Shown here one piece after another: positions 33,152-41,552 of a DNA stretch of 42,656 bases. A program made the position numbers and the translations under genes. Within the stretch, counting starts at the first letter, position 1. Every line of letters begins with the position of its first letter. Origin of the DNA: Colimorpha sp045222795 (GTDB taxonomy: Bacteria; Bacteroidota; Bacteroidia; Bacteroidales; P3); NCBI GenBank assembly GCA_045222795.1, contig JBGUZF010000096.1:1-42656 (forward strand), read 5' to 3'. Under the pieces are notes generated by a model that was not told the DNA's origin, searched no databases, and worked only from the letters and a program-made list of their open reading frames with translations.

Positions 33152-33781
33152 TTATTCCACCGGTTTGAAGTCGCTGGCGGGATGCTTGCACCATGGGCAG
33201 ATGTAGTCGACGGGGAGTTCGTCGCCCTCGTAGACGTAGCCGCAGACTTCGCAGACCCATTTCTTCTTGCCACCCTCGGCTTTAGGTGCGGCAACAGGTT
33301 TGGGCTTGATATGCTCCTGATAGTAGGCGTAGGTCAGCGACGGGTCGTCGCTCAAGTGTACCGCCTCGGTGATGTCGGCGATGAAGAGGGTGTGTGTGCC
33401 AAGGTCCTTGGCATAGTTCATCTGGCCCGACAGGTAGGCGTTGACATATTTGGGCAGGTAAAGCAGACCATTGGAGGAGCGCATCTCGACGTCGCAGCCC
33501 TCGAACTTGTTGACATCGCGGCCACTCTGGAAGCCGAAGTGCTGGAACACCTTCATGGGCGCATGCTCCGTGAGGCAGCAGACGTTGAAACGGCCGGTGC
33601 GCAGTATCATGTCGTGTGTCAGGTTTTTCTTGTTGACGCATATCATCATTTGCATCGGCGACGAGGTGAGCTGTGCCACCACGTTGCAGATGCAGCCGTT
33701 GTCCTTGTCGCCCTCGCGAGCAATGAGCACGTAGAGTCCGTAGCCTATCTTGGTGATGGCGTCGTTGCTGAGTTTGTCCAT
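33152..33781 (-). CDS. Flavin reductase fused to rubredoxin, 209 aa
   Basis: The start is the ATG at 33781 (MDKLSND); upstream in-frame codons lie inside the FprA gene. Residues 1-150 are a FMN-binding flavin reductase-like split barrel (YVLIAREGD, NVVAQLTSSPMQMMICVNK, FNVCCLTEHAP). After a Pro/Ala/Lys linker the last 40 residues are a rubredoxin with CEVC and CPWC. This matches the high-molecular-weight rubredoxin that passes electrons from NAD(P)H to FprA. It begins one base after the FprA stop, so the two are co-transcribed. Confidence 0.92.
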   Translation of the reverse strand: MDKLSNDAITKIGYGLYVLIAREGDKDNGCICNVVAQLTSSPMQMMICVNKKNLTHDMILRTGRFNVCCLTEHAPMKVFQHFGFQSGRDVNKFEGCDVEMRSSNGLLYLPKYVNAYLSGQMNYAKDLGTHTLFIADITEAVHLSDDPSLTYAYYQEHIKPKPVAAPKAEGGKKKWVCEVCGYVYEGDELPVDYICPWCKHPASDFKPVE

Positions 33782-33782
33782 A

Positions 33783-34991
33783 CTATAATTCGAATTTAAG
33801 GTTGGCAACAATAAGGTCGGCCAGTTCTGCAAGGTCTTTCTCCTGCTCGGGCCGCATGGCGCTCTTGAGAGTGAAGGTATCGCCCAGCACCGTCATGTCT
33901 TTCATCTCCTCCACCATGGCACGCATCAGCTTGCCGCTATTGGGTGCCCAGCTTCCGTTCTCTATCAGTGCCCAGGTGCGGTTCTGGAAGGCGTGGGCTT
34001 TAAGGTCCATGAGCAGGTTCTCCACCGGTGTGAAGATGCCGTTGTTGTAGGTACTAGCCGCGAGTACGATATGGCTGGCACGCCAGCATTCGGCCAGCAG
34101 CTTGCTGACATGCGTGCGGCTGGCGTCGTAGGCCTTGATGTTCTTCACGCCGCGCTGTGCCAGCAGGGTGCCCATGCGCAAGGCGGCGGCCTCTGTGTGG
34201 CCATAGATGCTGCCGTAGATTATCACCACGCCTTTCTCTTCAGGTTCGTAGCGACTCCACACGTCGTGCTTACCGATGAAATATTCCAAATTGTTGCGCC
34301 ATACGGGACCGTGCAGCGGACAAATTATCTTGATGTCGAGCGCGGCGGCCTTCTTAAGCACCGTCTGCACGGGCTGGCCATACTTGCCAACGATATTCAC
34401 GAAGTAGCGGCGTGCGTCGTTGAGCCACTCGCCTTCGAAATTCACCTCGTCGGCAAAGAGGTTGCCGGAGAGGGCGCCGAAGGTGCCGAAGGCGTCGGCC
34501 GAGAAGAGCACCTTGTCGGTAGTGTCGTAGGTCATCATCACCTCGGGCCAATGCACCATGGGGGCCATAGTGAAGACCAAATTGTGCTTGCCCAACGCGA
34601 GCGTGTCGCCCTCCTTGACGGCCTGCAGCATCTCGGGCTTACTGCCAAAGAACTGCTCAATCATCTGTGCGGCCTTGGCGGTGCAAACCACGGTTGTCTC
34701 GGGATAGCGCAGCAGGAGGTCCATTAGCGTGGCGGCGTGGTCGGGTTCCATGTGGTGCACCACCACATAGTCGAGCTTGCGGCTGGCAAGGGCTGCCTGC
34801 ACGTTCTCAAAGAACTGCCCGCTCACCGAACTGTCGCACGTGTCGAACAGCACATTCTTATCGTCGAGCAGCACATAGCTATTGTACGATACGCCGCGCG
34901 GTATGGGGTAGATATTCTCGAAGAGGGCGATGCGGCGGTCGCTGACGCCGACATAAATGAGGTCTTGACTGATAGATTGGATATTATGCAT
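33783..34991 (-). CDS. fprA: FprA-family A-type flavoprotein (diiron oxygen/NO reductase), 402 aa
   Basis: An N-terminal beta-lactamase-like diiron domain (1-250) precedes a C-terminal flavodoxin domain (255-402). Metal ligands are visible in VVHHMEPDHAATLM, MAPMVHWPEVM, LFSADAFGTFG and CPLHGP. The flavodoxin FMN loop is IIYGSIYGHTEAAAL. Such enzymes reduce oxygen to water, or nitric oxide to nitrous oxide. Together with the coupled flavin reductase-rubredoxin this forms a complete chain from NAD(P)H. A TATCTTTG box at 35021-35028 lies upstream. Confidence 0.95.
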   Translation of the reverse strand: MHNIQSISQDLIYVGVSDRRIALFENIYPIPRGVSYNSYVLLDDKNVLFDTCDSSVSGQFFENVQAALASRKLDYVVVHHMEPDHAATLMDLLLRYPETTVVCTAKAAQMIEQFFGSKPEMLQAVKEGDTLALGKHNLVFTMAPMVHWPEVMMTYDTTDKVLFSADAFGTFGALSGNLFADEVNFEGEWLNDARRYFVNIVGKYGQPVQTVLKKAAALDIKIICPLHGPVWRNNLEYFIGKHDVWSRYEPEEKGVVIIYGSIYGHTEAAALRMGTLLAQRGVKNIKAYDASRTHVSKLLAECWRASHIVLAASTYNNGIFTPVENLLMDLKAHAFQNRTWALIENGSWAPNSGKLMRAMVEEMKDMTVLGDTFTLKSAMRPEQEKDLAELADLIVANLKFEL

Positions 34992-35020
34992 AACAGAGAT
35001 GTTTTGTTCCTTTTGAAATG

Positions 35021-35028
35021 CAAAGATA
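35021..35028 (-). promoter_or_regulatory. -7 box of the fprA operon
   Basis: TATCTTTG on the reverse strand, 29 bases before the ATG at 34991. It is divergent from the cutC promoter about 30 bases away. Confidence 0.75.
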
Positions 35029-35059
35029 CGAAAAAAAACTCAATGACAGTTTTTTTTAG

Positions 35060-35067
35060 TATTTTTG
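35060..35067 (+). promoter_or_regulatory. -7 box of cutC
   Basis: TATTTTTG ends only 4 bases before the cutC ATG at 35072, so the message should be almost leaderless. Confidence 0.6.
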
Positions 35068-35071
35068 CATC

Positions 35072-35752
35072 ATGATTGACGTAGAAATCTGCTGTAACTC
35101 GATAGCGTCGGCCATTGCTGCCAAGGACGGTTGTGCCGAGCGTATAGAACTCTGCCGCGACCTTGAATGCGGTGGGCTCACACCCTCCGACGAAGATATC
35201 GCCTATTGTGTGCGTAAGCTGGGTTTGCGCACACATGTGCTCATCCGCCCGCGGGCTGGTAACTTCTGCTATACCGAACGCGAGCAGCAGGATATCATTG
35301 CCTCCATCAAACGCTGTAAGGAGTTGGGAACCGCTGCCGTCGTGATAGGCTTCCTGACTGATGACGGCAAGATAGATGTAGAGTCCACCCGCCACATGGT
35401 GCAGATTGCATCGCCCATGGAGGTTACCTTCCATCGCGCCTTCGACGAAGCGCAGCAGGACCCCATCGAAGCCCTATGGTGCGTAGCTGCGTCCCGCTGT
35501 CACCGACTGCTGACCTCTGGTCAGCGCTATTCCGCCCCCGAAGGTGCTGCGGTGATACGTACCCTTGTCGGCGAGACCGGCGTGAAGATACTCGCCGGCG
35601 GCGGCGTTACCCCCACGAATGTGCGTCAGTTGGTGGCAGACAGCGGTGTCAGCGAAGTCCACGGCAGCTGCAAGAAGACCCTTGACGACGGCACCATTGT
35701 CACCGATGCCGCCACAGTGCGACAGATGATAGAAAAAACACTGACATTATGA
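35072..35752 (+). CDS. cutC: CutC family copper homeostasis protein
   Basis: 226 residues with a TIM-barrel pattern: EICCNSIASAIAAKDGCAER at the start, GGLTPS, THVLIRPRAGNFCYT, VVIGFLTDDGKID, VTFHRAFDEA, RLLTSGQ and ILAGGGVTPTNV. The family is linked to copper tolerance, but the biochemical role is unresolved. The N-terminus aligns with the family start, which supports the ATG at 35072 despite the very short leader. The stop overlaps the next ATG by 4 bases. Confidence 0.94.
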   Translation: MIDVEICCNSIASAIAAKDGCAERIELCRDLECGGLTPSDEDIAYCVRKLGLRTHVLIRPRAGNFCYTEREQQDIIASIKRCKELGTAAVVIGFLTDDGKIDVESTRHMVQIASPMEVTFHRAFDEAQQDPIEALWCVAASRCHRLLTSGQRYSAPEGAAVIRTLVGETGVKILAGGGVTPTNVRQLVADSGVSEVHGSCKKTLDDGTIVTDAATVRQMIEKTLTL

Positions 35753-38445
35753 AGAAGATACTGATACTGGCCGCTGCGATGCTGTTGCTCGCCGCGTGCC
35801 ACCGCGACCCGCATTTCATTACCGACAAGGACTACCGCAACGAGGTGCACGCCGACTTCGAAACTCGCATGGCGGAGTTTCCAATGCTGGATTTGCAGCT
35901 CGACACATTGTGCCGTATGGAGCGCGAGGCCATGGAGTTTCTTTATGCCTATATGCCGCTAAGCGACCTGGCCGACTACGAGCCGTCATTCTATTTGAAT
36001 CAGGTACGCTATGCCTTCAAGGCCCGCGAGGAGATGGCATGGGGCAAGAAGGTGCCCGAGGATGTCTTCCGTCACTTTGTGCTCGTCTACCGCGTGAACA
36101 ACGAGAACCTCGACACCGCCCGCATGGTGTTCTACCGCGAGTTGAAGGAGCGCATAAAAGGCATGAGTATCGAAGAGGCTGCGCTGGAGGTGAACCACTG
36201 GTGTCACGAACATGTGGCCTACCGCGCCAGCGACAGCCGCACCTCGGCTCCGCTTGCCACCCTGCGCACTTCCTTGGGTCGCTGCGGCGAGGAGAGCACG
36301 TTCACGGTCACAGCCCTGCGCGCCGTGGGCATCCCTGCCCGCCAGTGCTACACTCCGCGCTGGGCGCATTGTGATGACAACCATGCGTGGGTAGAGGTCT
36401 GGGTCGGGAACACGACCGAAGGGAGTGAACCACGCAACAAGAAGTATGGCAAGTGGAACACGACCGAAGGGAGTGAACCATGCAACAAGAAGTGTTGCGG
36501 AGAGTGGAAGTTCCTCGGAGCCTGCGAGCCCGACCCGCGACTCAACATGGGTTGGTTCTCCGTGCCAAGCACGCGCTGCATGATGGTACACACCAAGGCC
36601 TTCGGCAAATACAAGGGCGACGAGGAGGTGGTGAAGCGCACGGGATTGTATTCCGAGCTTAACCTGTTGAGCCACTACGCCCCCACGCGGCGCGTCACCG
36701 TCACGGTGATAGATGGAAACGCTGACCCAGTCAAGGGTGCGCAGGTGAAGTTTAAGTTATATAATTACGCCGAATACTACACCCTCGCCACCGTTACCAC
36801 TGATGCCGATGGCAAGGCCTCGCTGACTACAGGCCTCGGCGACCTGCTTGTTTGGGCTACTATGGGACAAACGGCGGACGGCGAGACTCTTTTTGTCTTC
36901 GATAAGATTGATGTACGCCGGGACTCCACGCTGACCTTGCGCACTGACTATGCTTATAGCATGAAATATGATCAGGCGGTGAAAGAGTTTGAGATGGTGC
37001 CGCCTGTGGCTGGTGAGCCCAAGGTAGTGGCCACCGAGGAGGAGACCGCTGCCAACGCCAAGCGCCTGGCCTATGAAGACTCGCTGCGCAACGCCTACAC
37101 CGCCACGTTCCCCACCAAAGAGTCTTCGCAGCAACTTGAAGGATTGCAATACATTGACCAAGTGCGGTTGTGGGAACTAATCCACAAGTCGGAAGGCAAC
37201 TATCAAACTATTATCGACTTTATTGCAAAACATGGCTGGCACGAAGAAGAATTTGACGATGTTTATGATTACCTTAAGAGTTTCTCCGACAAAGATCTGC
37301 GCGACATTACCTCCGAGGTGTTGGAATCCCATTTCTCCTACTATGATTGGGTGAACGGTGAGCCATATTCAACGGATATGTATAAGAAAGGTATCCTCCC
37401 TGCAAGAATCAGCAACGAGATGGTGCGCCCTTACCGCGAGGAACTGGCTGAGTTCAAGGATATGAAGTATGCCGATTATATCTTCCAGTGGGTCTCTGGG
37501 CATATCGTTGTCGATGACAGCAGCAACTATTACAACTGCCCCATCTCACCCGTGGGTGTCTACAAGCTGCGTCGCGCCGACCGCCACAGTCGCGATATCT
37601 TTTTCGTTGCCGCCTGCCGCGCTGCCGGTATACCGGCATATCTGGACAACGCCACAAACACAATCTATGCTGCCGATGCGTCGAAATCGGTGTTCCGCAA
37701 AATGGATTTCAACGACGACAACCATCCCGTTTATGTCAATGCCAAACGGGCCAAGCTAACCCTCACCTATCGCGGCAAAGAGCCCGCCAAGCCCATCTAC
37801 TGGCCGCATTTCACCATTGCCAAGTTGGATAACGGCGATTTGCGCACTTTCGATTTCGAAGATGATGCACGCATGGCCACTTTCCCTGCCACCATCGAGC
37901 TGGAGCCTGGCACCTACTGCCTCTCCACAGGCAACCGCTACCCCGACGGGGCCGTGCGTTCGCGTATGGAGTTCTTTGAGGTGAAGTCGGGCGAGAATGT
38001 GACCAAGGAAATCATAATACTGCCGTTGGAAGAAAAAGGGGCAAAGAGTCTAAAAGTCGAAAAGGACCTCGAACTCTTCGATGGTATAGAACTGTGGGAT
38101 TACGCCGGTGACGCAGGGATGCTCTACGTCAACCTAGGCAACTACAGCGAGCCGTCGAAGCACCTCGTCGTGGAGCTGAGGCAGATGCAGAAAGAGATGA
38201 AGGCTTGGGGCGGCATGACCTTCATGGTCGGGCCGACAAGCATAGGTATGCCATCGTGGGGGCTTGCCAACACCGACTTCGCATATAACAAAGGCCTCCT
38301 AGAGCAACGCATCTGCGATGTTGCCAAGCTCGGTAAAGTGGAGTATCCGCTTGTTACATTAATCAATAAGGATGGACATATCCTTTACCACAGCACAGGC
38401 TATAAGATAGGCGTGATAGAGCAGGTGCTCAAGGCCGCTAAATAA
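35749..38445 (+). CDS. Transglutaminase-like lipoprotein, 898 aa
   Basis: The lipobox LLAAC places the lipid on C17. Residues 130-270 are a transglutaminase-like domain with the candidate nucleophile C179 in GRCGEES, H212 in NHAWVEVW and an acidic residue near GACEPDP (about 260). This fold usually cuts or crosslinks peptides or glycans. Residues 300-400 look like an Ig or carboxypeptidase-regulatory module (VTVIDGNADPVKGAQV). A second helical and transglutaminase-like part follows (YYNCPISPVGVYKLRRADRH, AACRAAGIPAYLD), and a thioredoxin-like end (VTLINKDGHILYHSTG) closes it. Residues 221-251 are an insertion made of a 48-base tandem repeat beside the active site. It is coupled to cutC. Confidence 0.85.
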   Translation: MKKILILAAAMLLLAACHRDPHFITDKDYRNEVHADFETRMAEFPMLDLQLDTLCRMEREAMEFLYAYMPLSDLADYEPSFYLNQVRYAFKAREEMAWGKKVPEDVFRHFVLVYRVNNENLDTARMVFYRELKERIKGMSIEEAALEVNHWCHEHVAYRASDSRTSAPLATLRTSLGRCGEESTFTVTALRAVGIPARQCYTPRWAHCDDNHAWVEVWVGNTTEGSEPRNKKYGKWNTTEGSEPCNKKCCGEWKFLGACEPDPRLNMGWFSVPSTRCMMVHTKAFGKYKGDEEVVKRTGLYSELNLLSHYAPTRRVTVTVIDGNADPVKGAQVKFKLYNYAEYYTLATVTTDADGKASLTTGLGDLLVWATMGQTADGETLFVFDKIDVRRDSTLTLRTDYAYSMKYDQAVKEFEMVPPVAGEPKVVATEEETAANAKRLAYEDSLRNAYTATFPTKESSQQLEGLQYIDQVRLWELIHKSEGNYQTIIDFIAKHGWHEEEFDDVYDYLKSFSDKDLRDITSEVLESHFSYYDWVNGEPYSTDMYKKGILPARISNEMVRPYREELAEFKDMKYADYIFQWVSGHIVVDDSSNYYNCPISPVGVYKLRRADRHSRDIFFVAACRAAGIPAYLDNATNTIYAADASKSVFRKMDFNDDNHPVYVNAKRAKLTLTYRGKEPAKPIYWPHFTIAKLDNGDLRTFDFEDDARMATFPATIELEPGTYCLSTGNRYPDGAVRSRMEFFEVKSGENVTKEIIILPLEEKGAKSLKVEKDLELFDGIELWDYAGDAGMLYVNLGNYSEPSKHLVVELRQMQKEMKAWGGMTFMVGPTSIGMPSWGLANTDFAYNKGLLEQRICDVAKLGKVEYPLVTLINKDGHILYHSTGYKIGVIEQVLKAAK
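36409..36493. repeat. 48-base tandem repeat within the transglutaminase-like domain
   Basis: 37-base copies at 36409-36445 and 36457-36493 differ at one base (CACG or CATG) and start 48 bases apart. The period is 16 codons, so the frame is kept; each copy encodes NTTEGSEPxNKK. Confidence 0.9.
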
Positions 38446-38472
38446 ATAAGCCCGCCGACTGGCGGGCTTATT
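38445..38472. terminator. Bidirectional rho-independent terminator
   Basis: A perfect 12-base stem (AATAAGCCCGCC with GGCGGGCTTATT) around a 4-base GACT loop. T-rich sequence follows on the right and A-rich sequence precedes it on the left. It can end both the lipoprotein and glmS transcripts. Confidence 0.92.
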
Positions 38473-38474
38473 GT

Positions 38475-40334
38475 TTATTCAACCGTTACAGATTTCGCGA
38501 GGTTGCGGGGTTGGTCGACGTTGCGACCCTTGGCGGTGGCGATGTAGTAGGCCAGCAGTTGTAGCGGAATTGCAGCAAGCAGCGGCACATAGCAGTCGCG
38601 CGTGTCGGGTATGGTGAAGACGTAATCGCTCAGGTTCTTTACCGTAGTGTCGCCTTCGGTGACAACGGAGATGATTTTGCCCTTGCGGCTCTTTATTTCC
38701 TGAATGTTGCTGACAATCTTGTCGTACATACCGCGTTTGGGAGCGATGAAGACCACCGGCATCTCCTCGTCGACGAGGGCGATGGGACCGTGCTTCATCT
38801 CGGCGGCGGGGTAACCTTCGGCATGCAGGTAAGAGATCTCCTTCAGCTTCAGGGCACCCTCGAGGGCCACGGGGTAGTTGTAGCCACGGCCGAGGAAGAT
38901 GAAGTTGCGGCAATAGGTGAACATCTGAGCGAACTGGTCGATGTTCTTGTTGTTCTCCAGCGTCCACTGCATCTTGTCGGGAATCTTGTAGAGCTCGTCG
39001 ACCAGCATGTGGAACATCTCGTCGCTGAGGGTGTGCTTCTCCTTGGCGATGGCAAGACCCAGCAGGCAGAGGGTTATGACCTGACCCGTGAAAGCCTTAG
39101 TGGATGCCACGCCGATTTCGGGACCCACATGCAGGTAGGTGCCGCTATGGGTTGCGCGGGCGATACTACTGCCAATGACGTTGCAGATGCCGTATAGGAA
39201 AGCCCCTTTCTGCTCGGCAAGCTGGATGGCTGCGAGGGTGTCGGCCGTCTCGCCACTCTGTGATACTGCGATGACCACATCGTCGGGGTAGATCACGGGG
39301 TTGCGATAACGGAACTCCGAGGCATACTCTACCTCCACAGGTATCTGTGCTGCCTCCTCGATAAAGTACTTGCCTATGAGTGCCGAATGCCATGAGGTGC
39401 CGCAGGCGCAGATGATGATGCGGCGGGCATTGATGAACTTGTCCTTATGCTCGATGATGCCGCTGAGGGTGATATCGTGACGCTTGGGGTGCAGACGGCC
39501 CTTGATGCAGGTGCGGAGGGCGTTGGGCTGCTCCCATATTTCCTTGAGCATGAAGTGCGGGAAGCCGCCTTTCTCCAGTTCGTCGAGCGAAAGGCTCAAG
39601 GTGTGCATCTCCGGTGTCTGATGGACTTTGTTGAGGTTGACGATATCTATCTTGCCTGTGCGGTCCATGTAGGCAATCTCCTCATCTTTGAGGTAGACAA
39701 CCTGCTTGGTGTATTCAACGATGGGTGTGGCGTCGCTGCCGAGGTAGAACTCCGTCTTGCCGCGGGCGTCAGTGCCCACGCCGATGACCAGCGGCGAACC
39801 CTTGCGGGCGCAGACCAACTGGTCGGGGTGGTCCTTCTGCAGTATGGCGATGGCGTATGCACCGATAACGTTCTTTAGGGCGCGCTGCACGGCGGTGAAG
39901 AGGTCGCATTTGCCTTTCTTCTGTGTGTATTCTATGAGCTGCACCAGCACCTCGGTATCTGTCTCGCTGCAGAAGTTATAGCCTTCCTTCTCCAGCATGG
40001 TGCGCAAGGTCTTGTAGTTCTCGATGATGCCGTTGTGCACAAGCGACAACTTGCCACTCTGCGACAGATGTGGGTGGGCGTTGACGGTGTTGGGTTCGCC
40101 ATGGGTGGCCCAACGGGTGTGGGCGATGCCTATGCTGCCGGTAGTGTCCTCGGAGGCACATTTGTCCTCGAGAGCCGACACCTTGCCGGTGGCCTTGTAG
40201 ACGTTGAGGTCGCCTTTGGCGTTAATCATTGATACTCCGGCCGAGTCGTAGCCGCGATATTCCAGTCGATGAAGACCCTTTATCAGGATGGGGTAAGCCT
40301 CTTGCTCACCGATATATCCTACTATTCCGCACAT
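38475..40334 (-). CDS. glmS: Glutamine-fructose-6-phosphate aminotransferase
   Basis: 619 residues. It makes glucosamine-6-phosphate from fructose-6-phosphate and glutamine for peptidoglycan and lipid A. C2 in MCGIVGYIG is the glutaminase nucleophile. RLEYRGYDSAG, AHTRWATHG and LVHNGIIENY follow in that domain. The two sugar-isomerase domains show CGTSWHSALIGKY, SQSGETADT and GRGYNYPVALEGALKLKEIS, ending LAKSVTVE. A -7 box is at 40360-40367. No glmS ribozyme is expected or seen. Confidence 0.97.
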   Translation of the reverse strand: MCGIVGYIGEQEAYPILIKGLHRLEYRGYDSAGVSMINAKGDLNVYKATGKVSALEDKCASEDTTGSIGIAHTRWATHGEPNTVNAHPHLSQSGKLSLVHNGIIENYKTLRTMLEKEGYNFCSETDTEVLVQLIEYTQKKGKCDLFTAVQRALKNVIGAYAIAILQKDHPDQLVCARKGSPLVIGVGTDARGKTEFYLGSDATPIVEYTKQVVYLKDEEIAYMDRTGKIDIVNLNKVHQTPEMHTLSLSLDELEKGGFPHFMLKEIWEQPNALRTCIKGRLHPKRHDITLSGIIEHKDKFINARRIIICACGTSWHSALIGKYFIEEAAQIPVEVEYASEFRYRNPVIYPDDVVIAVSQSGETADTLAAIQLAEQKGAFLYGICNVIGSSIARATHSGTYLHVGPEIGVASTKAFTGQVITLCLLGLAIAKEKHTLSDEMFHMLVDELYKIPDKMQWTLENNKNIDQFAQMFTYCRNFIFLGRGYNYPVALEGALKLKEISYLHAEGYPAAEMKHGPIALVDEEMPVVFIAPKRGMYDKIVSNIQEIKSRKGKIISVVTEGDTTVKNLSDYVFTIPDTRDCYVPLLAAIPLQLLAYYIATAKGRNVDQPRNLAKSVTVE

Positions 40335-40359
40335 AATATTTATGTATTAAAATGATTTG

Positions 40360-40367
40360 CAAAAATA
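40360..40367 (-). promoter_or_regulatory. -7 box of glmS
   Basis: TATTTTTG on the reverse strand, 25 bases before the glmS ATG at 40334. Confidence 0.65.
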
Positions 40368-40415
40368 CATAAAATAATCGAACCGACAAAAAATATTTAC
40401 ACTGTTTTGCCGTTA

Positions 40416-40706
40416 ATGAATGAAAATAGTAATGTTATGAAGATTGATGCAAGAAAGAAGGTCCGTGATGTGGCGGGCGAGCATATAGTGATGATGCAGG
40501 GCAAGGAAGCCACGGATATGACGCGCGTGGTGGCCTTGAATGCGTCGGCGCTGCACCTGCACGGATTGCTGCTGGGACGTGAGTTCAACGACGAGGATGT
40601 GGTGCGGCTGATGCTCGACGAATACGAGGTCGATGAGGCTACGGCCCGCCGCGATGCCGCCGTATGGATAGAGAGTATGAAAAAGGAAGGACTGATAATT
40701 GACTGA
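40416..40706 (+). CDS. PqqD-like peptide chaperone
   Basis: 96 residues from the ATG at 40416; 40437 is an alternative. The PqqD winged-helix pattern is visible: VRDVAGEHIVM, ALNASALHLHGLLLGREF, then EVDEATARRDAAVWIESMKK and GLIID. PqqD-like proteins bind the leader of a ribosomally made peptide and present it to modifying enzymes. It is the first gene of a tight three-gene operon with an HprK-like kinase and an S26 peptidase. No precursor peptide gene is seen nearby. Confidence 0.85.
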   Translation: MNENSNVMKIDARKKVRDVAGEHIVMMQGKEATDMTRVVALNASALHLHGLLLGREFNDEDVVRLMLDEYEVDEATARRDAAVWIESMKKEGLIID

Positions 40707-40709
40707 GCG

Positions 40710-41552
40710 GTGACGGTGCTGTCCATAGGAGGTATGACTGTCGGCCTTGAAGGAGGCGATTCTCTGCGGCGTGCCATGATGCTGTATGGTATGCCTGAGT
40801 TTGTCTCAGCCGCCGAGCCTGAGGTGCGTGTGCGTCTCGACGCTACCTTGCAGCTGCCTCCGTGTACTTTGTTGCACCGCTTCGATATCTCCGACGGCAA
40901 TGATGAATGCCGTTTTTGTATCGATGCCGATGGGGTCTATTGGTACGATTACGGCAAGGACCGTCTGCTGCGCTATGATTTGCGCACTCCCGATATAGTC
41001 GAATTGTCGCCGATGGCCGACGCTTCGGTGCTGCGCTTCGCGCTGTGGACGGCCTACAGCATGCTGGGCCTTCCGCGCCGCAAGGTGCCCGTGCATTCGT
41101 CGGTGGTGGTATGCGACGGTCGCGCCGTGATGTGTCTCGGCGAGAGCGGCACAGGTAAGAGCACCCACACACGCCTGTGGCTCGAGAACATACAAGGTAC
41201 CCATCTGCTCAACGACGACAGCCCGATACTGGCTGTCGAAGAGGGTGGGGTAGTGGTATACGGCTCGCCGTGGAGCGGCAAGACCCACTGCTACCACCAG
41301 GAACGCGTGTCGGTGGCCGCCCTGCTGCGACTGGAGCAGAAGCCCGAGAACAGCATTAGGAAGCTAGGCGTGATAGAGTCGTTCGCCGCCTTGCAGCCCT
41401 CCTGTCCGCCCTGCATGGTCAAGGATGAGCGCTGCACCGACCTGCTGGTCGACTTCATCTCAGACGTTATTAAGCACACGGCCGTCTACCGTATGGGCTG
41501 CCTGCCCGATGCCGACGCGGCGCGCCTGTCGCACAAAACAATCATCGGATGA
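40710..41552 (+). CDS. HprK/PEPCK-like P-loop kinase, 280 aa
   Basis: It begins at a GTG at 40710, 3 bases after the PqqD stop; the ATG at 40734 is an alternative. The core matches HPr kinase-like proteins: SVVVCDGRAVMCLGESGTGKST with Walker A residues 144-152, LLNDDSPIL (D169, D170) and YGSPWSGKTHCYH (184-196). In several peptide natural-product clusters, such as the paeninodin type, a kinase of this kind phosphorylates the precursor peptide. The HPr-binding features of true HprK are not evident and no ptsH is nearby. It overlaps the next gene by 4 bases. Confidence 0.82.
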   Translation: MTVLSIGGMTVGLEGGDSLRRAMMLYGMPEFVSAAEPEVRVRLDATLQLPPCTLLHRFDISDGNDECRFCIDADGVYWYDYGKDRLLRYDLRTPDIVELSPMADASVLRFALWTAYSMLGLPRRKVPVHSSVVVCDGRAVMCLGESGTGKSTHTRLWLENIQGTHLLNDDSPILAVEEGGVVVYGSPWSGKTHCYHQERVSVAALLRLEQKPENSIRKLGVIESFAALQPSCPPCMVKDERCTDLLVDFISDVIKHTAVYRMGCLPDADAARLSHKTIIG

